Below are positions 55,870-64,000 of a stretch of DNA of 64,000 bases, in pieces; position 1 is the stretch's first letter; each line of letters starts with the position of its first letter. The position numbers and the translations under genes were made by a program. A model generated the notes under the pieces. That model ran no database searches. It was not told the origin of the DNA and saw nothing but the letters and a program-made list of their open reading frames with translations. This DNA comes from Actinokineospora enzanensis DSM 44649 (GTDB lineage: Bacteria > Actinomycetota > Actinomycetes > Mycobacteriales > Pseudonocardiaceae): contig NZ_KB894410.1 of assembly GCF_000374445.1 (NCBI RefSeq), positions 1-64,000 of the forward strand. Direction: 5' to 3'.

Positions 55870-56210
55870 CCTGTCCGCATCGCCCCGCTGCGGACCAGAG
55901 CCCACCGGCTTCATGATCGCGCCGCACTCAAGATCGAGATCCGTCCCCGGGGCGGGCCCCGCCCGCCCCGGGGTGCGGCGCTCTTCCACAACCTATCGAG
56001 CGCTGAGCAGGGCAAACAAGCCGCGTCGGTGGCCTGTGGATGGTTTCGAGGGGTTGTGGACAACTCGCCGGGATCCCCCATATTCCACGCTACCGCTGGT
56101 GGGCGACGTTGCGCGCGGAGCTGTCCACAGGGAGTCGTGGGTGTGCGGGCTGGTCACGTGGGGTGTGGGCCTGGGCGACAGTCCAGCGGGGCTGCGGGCA
56201 ACTTGGGTGA
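55870..56210. other. Gene-free region carrying repeat C
   Basis: This 341-bp gap between the dehydratase and thiE holds repeat C and nothing else recognisable. Confidence 0.7.
55999..56131 (-). repeat. Dispersed repeat copy C, right arm of the inverted repeat
   Basis: The reverse complement of 53898-54029. It carries GGGATCCCCC and CTACCGCTGGTGGG, and TGTCCACAG at its outer end. Confidence 0.85.
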
Positions 56211-56879
56211 TCAGCTGCGGAGGGCGGCGGACAGGGCTTCCGCGGCGGCCTTCGGGTCCGGAGCCTCGGTGATCGCGCGGACGACGACGATGCGGTCGGC
56301 GCCCGCGGTGCGGACCTCCGGTAGGCGGGTGTCGTCGATTCCGCCGATGGCGAACCAGGGGCGGGTCGGGGCGGTGGCGGCGCAGGCTCGGACCAGGTCG
56401 AGGCCGGGGGCCGGGCGGCCGGGTTTGGTGGGGGTCGGCCAGCAGGGGCCGGTGCAGAAGTAGTCCACGCCCGGTTCGTTCGCGGCCGCGATGGCCTGGG
56501 CGAAGTCGTGGGTGGAGCGGCCGATCACGATGTCGTCGCCCAGGATGTGGCGGGCCACGGTGACCGGTAGGTCGTCCTGTCCGAGGTGCAGCACGTCCGC
56601 GCCTGCCGCGAGCGCTACGTCCGCGCGGTCGTTCACCGCCAATAACGCACCGTGGGCAGCGCACACTTCCGCGATGACGGATAGCGCGCGCAGTTCCGGT
56701 CCTGCCTCCAGCGGTACGTCGTTCCGCTTGTCCCGCAACTGCACGATGTCCACACCGCCCGCGAGCGCGGCGTCCACGAAGTCCGCGAGGTCGCCGCGGT
56801 CGGAGCGCGCGTCCGTGCACAGGTAGAGCCGCGCGTCGGCGAGCCTGCGCCTGATCTGGTCCCCGTCGAGTCCTGGCAT
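56211..56879 (-). CDS. thiE: Thiamine-phosphate synthase
   Basis: ThiE joins the HMP pyrimidine and HET-P thiazole units to give thiamine phosphate. It is a 222-aa TIM barrel with [52 protein letters not shown] and the phosphate loop [12 protein letters not shown]. The start is ATG 56879. It is divergent from thiOSG and, being on the opposite strand, is not downstream of the riboswitch in that gap. Confidence 0.95.
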   Translation of the reverse strand: MPGLDGDQIRRRLADARLYLCTDARSDRGDLADFVDAALAGGVDIVQLRDKRNDVPLEAGPELRALSVIAEVCAAHGALLAVNDRADVALAAGADVLHLGQDDLPVTVARHILGDDIVIGRSTHDFAQAIAAANEPGVDYFCTGPCWPTPTKPGRPAPGLDLVRACAATAPTRPWFAIGGIDDTRLPEVRTAGADRIVVVRAITEAPDPKAAAEALSAALRS

Positions 56880-56918
56880 GGAGTTGACGCTAGCGCCTGC
56901 GCTACGGTGGTGGTCGGT

Positions 56919-57008
56919 CGCACGGGAGTCCGGGGAATCGGGCTGAGAGGGAGCTGTGTCGCTCCGACCGTCGAACCTGATCCGGGTCATGCCGGCGCAG
57001 GGAGCGTG
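56919..57008 (+). promoter_or_regulatory. TPP riboswitch (THI element) before thiO
   Basis: The conserved elements are in order: CACGGGAGTCCGGGG, GGCTGAGAGG, GACCGTCGAACCTGATC, CGGGTCATGCCGGCG and CAGGGAGCGTG. The 3' strand ends about 6 nt before the thiO ATG, overlapping the ribosome site GAGG. This suggests control of translation initiation by thiamine pyrophosphate. Confidence 0.93.
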
Positions 57009-57013
57009 AGGAC

Positions 57014-58132
57014 ATGAGTGAAGTGGGCCGCATCGCCGTCGTAGGCGGCGGGGTGGTCGGGCTGTCGGTGGCGTGGTGGCTGGCCGCGGCCGGATATCCG
57101 ACGACGCTGGTGGATCCCCGGCCGAAGCGTGGTGCGTCCTGGGTGGCGGGTGGCATGTTGGCGCCGGTCACCGAGTCCTGGCCGGGGGAGGAGGACGCCC
57201 TGGAGCTGGGCAGAGCCTCATTGGACCAGTGGCCGGAGTTCGCCGCGCGGTTGACGCGCGCGGGCGGTGACCCCGGGTTGCGGCATGAGGGCACGCTTGC
57301 GTTGGCCATGGACTCCGCCGACGTCGGCACCCTGGCCATGCTCGCCGACCACCTGCGGGATCGCGGCCGCGAGGTGCACCGCCTGTCCGGCCGTGAGCTG
57401 CGCGGGCTGGAGCCGACCCTGGGATCGAGTGTCCGAAGTGGACTTCATGTGCCCGGGGATCTGGCCGTGGACAACCGCGCGTTGCTTACTGCCCTGCACG
57501 CCGCGTGCGTCCGATCGGGTGTGGAGTTCGTCACGGTGTCAGCGGACACGGTTCACCCGGGTGGCGTCGAGCTGACCGACAAGTCCACTGTGGAATGTGC
57601 GGTGGTGGTGATCGCCGCGGGCGCTTGGAGCGGCGCGCTGCACCCGGCGTTGCACGGGCTGGTGCGTCCGGTGAAGGGCGAGATCCTTCGACTGCGCACC
57701 CGGCGCGGCGCGTTGCCCGTCCCGACTCGCACGATCCGCGCGCACGTCGAGTCGAGGCCGATCTACCTGGTACCGCGCGTGGACGGCGAACTCGTGCTCG
57801 GTGCGACCCAACAGGACGTGGGCTTCGACGAGGACGTCACCGCGGGCGCTGTGCGCGACCTGCTGCGCGACGCGGAACGCGTGCTCCCCGGTATCGCCGA
57901 GTACGCGCTGACCGAGACGGCCGCGGGTTTGCGCGCGGGTAGTCCAGACAACCTGCCGTTGATCGGCGAGTTGGAACCCGGGGTGTTGGTCGCGTCAGGG
58001 CATCACCGCAATGGTCTGTTGCTGGCTCCGATAACCGCGGCTGCGGTGCTGTCCCTGGTGCGCGAGGAAGAACTGCCGGAACGCCTGCGCGCGGCGTGCC
58101 CGTCCCGATTCGGCGTGGAGGTGCCCACATGA
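57014..58132 (+). CDS. thiO: Glycine oxidase
   Basis: ThiO is an FAD enzyme that oxidises glycine to the imine needed for thiazole formation. It is a 372-aa DAAO-like protein with the Rossmann motif [18 protein letters not shown] at the N-terminus, [18 protein letters not shown], the loop VVIAAGAWS and the C-terminal [11 protein letters not shown]. It is first in thiO-thiS-thiG, overlaps thiS by 4 nt and is preceded by a TPP riboswitch. Confidence 0.94.
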   Translation: MSEVGRIAVVGGGVVGLSVAWWLAAAGYPTTLVDPRPKRGASWVAGGMLAPVTESWPGEEDALELGRASLDQWPEFAARLTRAGGDPGLRHEGTLALAMDSADVGTLAMLADHLRDRGREVHRLSGRELRGLEPTLGSSVRSGLHVPGDLAVDNRALLTALHAACVRSGVEFVTVSADTVHPGGVELTDKSTVECAVVVIAAGAWSGALHPALHGLVRPVKGEILRLRTRRGALPVPTRTIRAHVESRPIYLVPRVDGELVLGATQQDVGFDEDVTAGAVRDLLRDAERVLPGIAEYALTETAAGLRAGSPDNLPLIGELEPGVLVASGHHRNGLLLAPITAAAVLSLVREEELPERLRAACPSRFGVEVPT

Positions 58133-58329
58133 GGATCACGGTCAACGGCGACATACGCGACGTGGCCGACGGCGCGACGGTCGCCGACGTGCTGACCGTG
58201 CTCGGCCTGCCCACCACCGGCATCGCCGTCGCGTTGGACGGTGAGGTCGTGCCGCGCGCCGCCCACGTCGCGACGCCGGTGTCCGCGGGCGCCGTGCTCG
58301 AAGTACTCACCGCCGTGCAGGGAGGTTGA
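58129..58329 (+). CDS. thiS: Sulfur carrier protein ThiS
   Basis: A 66-aa ubiquitin-fold sulfur carrier ending in the required Gly-Gly (TAVQGG). The C-terminal glycine is thiocarboxylated and donates sulfur to the thiazole. It begins ITVNGDIRDVADGATVADVL and sits between thiO and thiG, 3 bp before the latter. Confidence 0.95.
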   Translation: MRITVNGDIRDVADGATVADVLTVLGLPTTGIAVALDGEVVPRAAHVATPVSAGAVLEVLTAVQGG

Positions 58330-59088
<759 letters not shown>

Positions 59089-59162
59089 CCGTGCTTCAGA
59101 TCGCATACGCCTCATATCCAGCGCAGCGGGACAGCCGGGCGTGATCGACTTCGCCTGCCCCC

Positions 59163-59291
59163 GTATATAGCCCGCCGCTCCACTGGGGGATCCCCCGCTG
59201 GCCATTCTACCTGGTGCGGGTGACAGTGGATCTTGATCGGCGGGGTTGTGGGGCTTGCCTGTGGATAACTCTTGTCGCCTGATCGGAGGGC
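59163..59291 (+). repeat. Direct repeat D1
   Basis: Runs from ATATAGCCCGCCGCTCC through GGGGGATCCCCC and TGGCCATTCTACC to CTGTGGATAACTCTTGTCGC. Shared with D2 and D3. Confidence 0.82.
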
Positions 59292-59625
59292 TTTTGTGGT
59301 GGTGGTTAGGTGTCTGCCTGGGATTTTGGGTCGGGCAGGGGAATCGCAGGGGAGGTTGAGGGGAAGTCGCCAGAATTGTCTGGCGTCCGGACATCTGGCT
59401 CTGTGGCCGGCCGGCGCCGGGATCGCCTGGTGTGGGGATCGGCCAGCGTGCAGGTGGGGCTGATACGAGATCGCTCTGCGCAAAGGCCGCCTGGTCCGAG
59501 AGTGTCTTGGATGAAGACCGGCCGATGCAAAGATCACCTGGCATGAGGCTCGGCTGCCGCAAGATCGGGCGCTACCGGCTCGGCGGGCGTGGAATCGGCT
59601 GGCTGTCGGGCCTGAAGCGCCCCCA

Positions 59626-59750
59626 CCACATAACCCGCCGCTCCCAGGGGGATCCCCCGTTGGCCATTCTACCGGGCGGAGGTGATTGTGGATCTTGGTT
59701 TGATGGGGTGCGGGGGTGGGCTGTGGATAACTTCTGTCGCTCGATCGGGG
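59626..59750 (+). repeat. Direct repeat D2
   Basis: Has ATAACCCGCCGCTCCCAG, GGGGGATCCCCC, TTGGCCATTCTACC and ends CTGTGGATAACTTCTGTCGC. Highly similar to D1. Confidence 0.82.
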
Positions 59751-60017
59751 GAGATTCGCGGGGGCGTTGCTGGGTGGGTGGTGCTTTGACCTGGGGTTCG
59801 AGTGGGTTTGGGGTGCGGCGGATGTCGATGTCGGGAAATTGAGTCGGGGCGTGATCGGTCTGCCGGTTCGAGCGTCTGGGAGGTGATCGGTCACGGGGTG
59901 GCTGTGCCTGCTGTGGTGGGCGAAGGGTGGGGACTGGTCGGCGGTGTGTTTGTCGATGTCGGTGAGCAGGGCACCCCGACCGACTCGGGATCGGGGCGTT
60001 GCTTGCGCGGGCTGCCC

Positions 60018-60142
60018 CACTACATAGCCCACCGCTCCCAGGGGATCCCCCACGGCCATTTTAGCAGGTGGGGGCGGCAAAGGATCTTGGAGAGGCGGGT
60101 GTGGATCTTGCCTGTGGACAACTTCTGTCGCTGGGATGGGTG
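60018..60142 (+). repeat. Direct repeat D3
   Basis: Has CACTACATAGCCCACCGCTC, GGGGATCCCC, CGGCCATTTTAGC and ends CTGTGGACAACTTCTGTCGC. The most diverged copy. Confidence 0.78.
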
Positions 60143-60209
60143 GTTTTTCCTGGGGTGGGGTGGTGGACCTGCCGTTGGGGGTTTGGGGGGTGGCCCGGCA
60201 CAATGAGGT

Positions 60210-60647
60210 ATGACGACATCGGCCGCCGAGCCCGCCGTCGGTGACGTGCCCGCTCGGTTGTACCTGGCGATCGGGCGGTTGTCGCGGGCGTTGCGGCGTT
60301 CGGGTGCCCCCGGGTTGGGCCACGGGTCCATCTCTGCTCTGTCCACTTTGGTCGGATGTGGTGAGCTGCGGCTGGGGGACCTGGCCGCCAAGGAGGGGGT
60401 GGCCGCGCCGACGATGTCGCGGATCGTGGCGAGTCTGGTGGAGTCGGGGTATGTGGACCGGCAGCCGGACCCGGCCGATCGGCGGGCGTGGCTGGTGCGG
60501 GCGACCGAGGACGGGGAGCGGATCGTGTCCGGGGTGCGGTCGACGCGGGTGCACGAGTTGGGGCGGCGGCTGGATCGGTTGGCGCCCGCGGATCGGGCGC
60601 GGTTGGAGGCGGCGATTCCGGTGTTGGAAGCCCTGCTGGTCGACTAG
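60210..60647 (+). CDS. MarR-family transcription regulator
   Basis: A 145-aa winged-helix regulator. The recognition region is LAAKEGVAAPTMSRIVASLV and the wing YVDRQPDPADRRAWLVRATE, the standard MarR pattern. The next gene on the strand, a SnoaL-like protein, starts 37 bp later and may be its target. The effector is unknown. Confidence 0.9.
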   Translation: MTTSAAEPAVGDVPARLYLAIGRLSRALRRSGAPGLGHGSISALSTLVGCGELRLGDLAAKEGVAAPTMSRIVASLVESGYVDRQPDPADRRAWLVRATEDGERIVSGVRSTRVHELGRRLDRLAPADRARLEAAIPVLEALLVD

Positions 60648-60684
60648 TGGATCTCCAGTGTGCTGGAGGGAACACACTGGGGGG

Positions 60685-61110
60685 ATGACGGTCGACGAGG
60701 TCATCAACGAGCTGGTTCGGGTCTGGAACGCGGGCGATAGTGCCGGGTGGGCCGCGTGCTTCGCCGAGGACGCGGTGTTCGTGGACGTGTTGGGGCGGGT
60801 GCAGCGCGGGCGGACGGTGATCGCGCGGGAGCATCGGAAGATCTTCGACACCATTTACCGGGGGAGCAGGCTGGAGATCCGTGCGGAGTCCAGTCGTCCG
60901 TTGGCGGATGGGTTGCTGCTCGTGCACAGCACTTCGACGCTGCGGGTGCCGGATGGGCCGCGGGCCGGGGAGACGCGCGCTGTGCAGACGATGCTTCTCG
61001 CGGATGGGTTGGTGCTGGCTTTCCAGAACACCATTCGTTCGGCGGTTTCCGGCTTCGCGAAGGGGGACGAGGAGCTGGGCCGTTTGGATCCACTGGGCTG
61101 GGGCGCTTGA
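60685..61110 (+). CDS. SnoaL-like / SgcJ-EcaC family protein
   Basis: A 141-aa NTF2-like alpha+beta barrel. The pattern VWNAGDSAGWAACFAEDAVF followed by VDVLGRVQRGRTVIAREHRK is typical of the SgcJ/EcaC group. Members bind small hydrophobic ligands, and function is mostly unassigned. It is likely in one unit with the MarR gene. Confidence 0.85.
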   Translation: MTVDEVINELVRVWNAGDSAGWAACFAEDAVFVDVLGRVQRGRTVIAREHRKIFDTIYRGSRLEIRAESSRPLADGLLLVHSTSTLRVPDGPRAGETRAVQTMLLADGLVLAFQNTIRSAVSGFAKGDEELGRLDPLGWGA

Positions 61111-61115
61111 AATGC

Positions 61116-61144
61116 GGAACGCCCCCTCCGGAAGGGGGCGTTCC
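61116..61144. terminator. Bidirectional terminator hairpin
   Basis: GGAACGCCCCCTCC / GGAAGGGGGCGTTCC forms a strong near-perfect stem just past the SnoaL-like stop and 6 bp before the thiD 3' end, serving both convergent genes. Confidence 0.88.
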
Positions 61145-61149
61145 ACGTT

Positions 61150-63638
<2,489 letters not shown>

Positions 63639-63642
63639 TCAT

Positions 63643-63751
63643 CCTCCCTACGCCGGCATTACCCGGTCAGGTTCATCGGTCGGCGGCACCGGGTCCTCGG
63701 ATGGGACACCAGCCGCCCTCTCAGCCCGCCATGGCGCGAGCTCCCGCGGTG
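63643..63751 (-). promoter_or_regulatory. TPP riboswitch before thiC
   Basis: Read on the minus strand: CACCGCGGGAGCTC, GGCTGAGAGGG, a long variable arm, GATGAACCTGACCGGGTAAT, GCCGGCGTAGGGAGG. The final GGAGG is the thiC ribosome site about 10 nt before GTG, again placing the switch over translation initiation. Confidence 0.93.
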
Positions 63752-63820
63752 TGTTCAGTTGTCTCGGCCGACCCTAGCCGGCCGGGCACGGACTGCCAAG
63801 TGAGCCACTATGGTTCCCCC

Positions 63821-64000
63821 ATGCCGCAGCCGTACCCGCCCGGAGCCCGGCTTCTGGCCAGACCGGAGACGGTCGAGCCGTGCCCCGCCTGCGCCGACCC
63901 GCTCGGCCGCGGCTACCCCACCTGCCTGACCTGCGCCGACCGCGTGGACGCCTACTGGCGCGCGGACTGGGACGCGCTGGTCGCCGAACAGCCCGGCGAG
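63821..64000 (+). CDS. Zinc-ribbon-like hypothetical protein (partial)
   Basis: Only the first 60 codons are in the window. From ATG 63821 the product has two CxxC pairs (VEPCPACADP and YPTCLTCADR), a probable zinc knuckle, then WRADWDALVAEQ. It begins about 70 bp from the thiC riboswitch and is divergent from thiC. No family is recognised. Confidence 0.7.
   Translation, partial: MPQPYPPGARLLARPETVEPCPACADPLGRGYPTCLTCADRVDAYWRADWDALVAEQPGE

Larger units (their letters stand above)
59089..60209. other. 1.1-kb gene-free region with three repeat copies
   Basis: No reading frame with normal actinobacterial coding bias is present. The G-rich plus strand gives long but unconvincing frames on the opposite strand. 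The content is three direct repeats (D1-D3) with spacers of about 330 and 270 bp. The promoter of the MarR gene must lie near its right end. Confidence 0.75.

Noticed and set aside
59163-60142. Possible CRISPR array in the repeated block
   Set aside because: Repeats are about 125 bp with spacers of 270-330 bp, only three copies, and no cas genes.
59112-60854. Long minus-strand frame (about 580 codons) over the D repeats
   Set aside because: It covers repeats and the MarR gene in reverse, the product is Pro/His/Arg-rich with internal repetition, and there is no ribosome site.

Overview
The window is very GC-rich, gene-dense actinobacterial chromosome. Several features point to the Pseudonocardiaceae (Actinokineospora/Saccharothrix/Amycolatopsis-like organisms): the mycobacteria-type order of carD, ispD, ispF, cysS, rlmB next to lpqE-radA, an ectABCD operon, DasR and IdeR/DmdR-type operators, F420-type enzymes, GTG starts and 4-nt gene overlaps. 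The genus is inferred, not proven.

Layout. 0-8.2 kb: a gene tail running through a MITE-like repeat, then rlmB, cysS, a HAD hydrolase, a PPOX-fold oxidoreductase, ispF, ispD and carD (all minus), and lpqE and radA (plus). 8.1-12.6 kb: a four-gene minus-strand operon (anchored binding protein, TelA, binding-protein/VWA lipoprotein, XpaC-like protein). 12.8-18.6 kb: an OtsB-GH15 fusion, otsA and a ThrE-type exporter. 18.65-19.75 kb: tRNA-Thr(TGT) and a NYN-domain gene, bracketed by a 21-nt repeat of the tRNA 3' part, which looks like a small island. 19.9-34.5 kb: a seven-gene plus-strand locus (PP2C, FHA, Ser/Thr kinase, 2061-aa Ig-like/FN3 surface protein, MoxR ATPase, DUF58, transglutaminase-fold membrane protein). 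It resembles the PFNA cluster of bifidobacteria. Its transglutaminase has lost the whole Cys-His-Asp triad.

35-39.5 kb: an iron-responsive siderophore remnant (formyltransferase, PIG-L deacetylase, N-hydroxylase and a small NRPS-derived protein) with three IdeR/DmdR-like boxes. 40.5-43.6 kb: ectABCD for ectoine and hydroxyectoine. 44-47 kb: an AfsR-type regulator. 47.2-53.7 kb: an SGNH hydrolase, a DUF3159 protein, an aminosugar set (kinase, SIS protein, DasR-like regulator with a dre-like site) and an MFS exporter. 53.7-56.2 kb: inverted repeats around a membrane protein and a threonine dehydratase. 56.2-63.7 kb: thiamine biosynthesis (thiE; thiO-thiS-thiG; thiD-thiC) with two TPP riboswitches and a 1.1-kb intergenic block holding three copies of another repeat. 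A zinc-ribbon protein runs off the right edge.

Repeats of several classes are a notable part of the window: a 142-166 bp element with 20-bp terminal inverted repeats (two copies), a family built on a GGGATCCCCC core (six copies), a hairpin pair at 34.6 kb, and a palindromic 11-mer (TCCACTGTGGA) scattered through coding and non-coding DNA. All function calls come from reading motifs and gene order; no database search was run.
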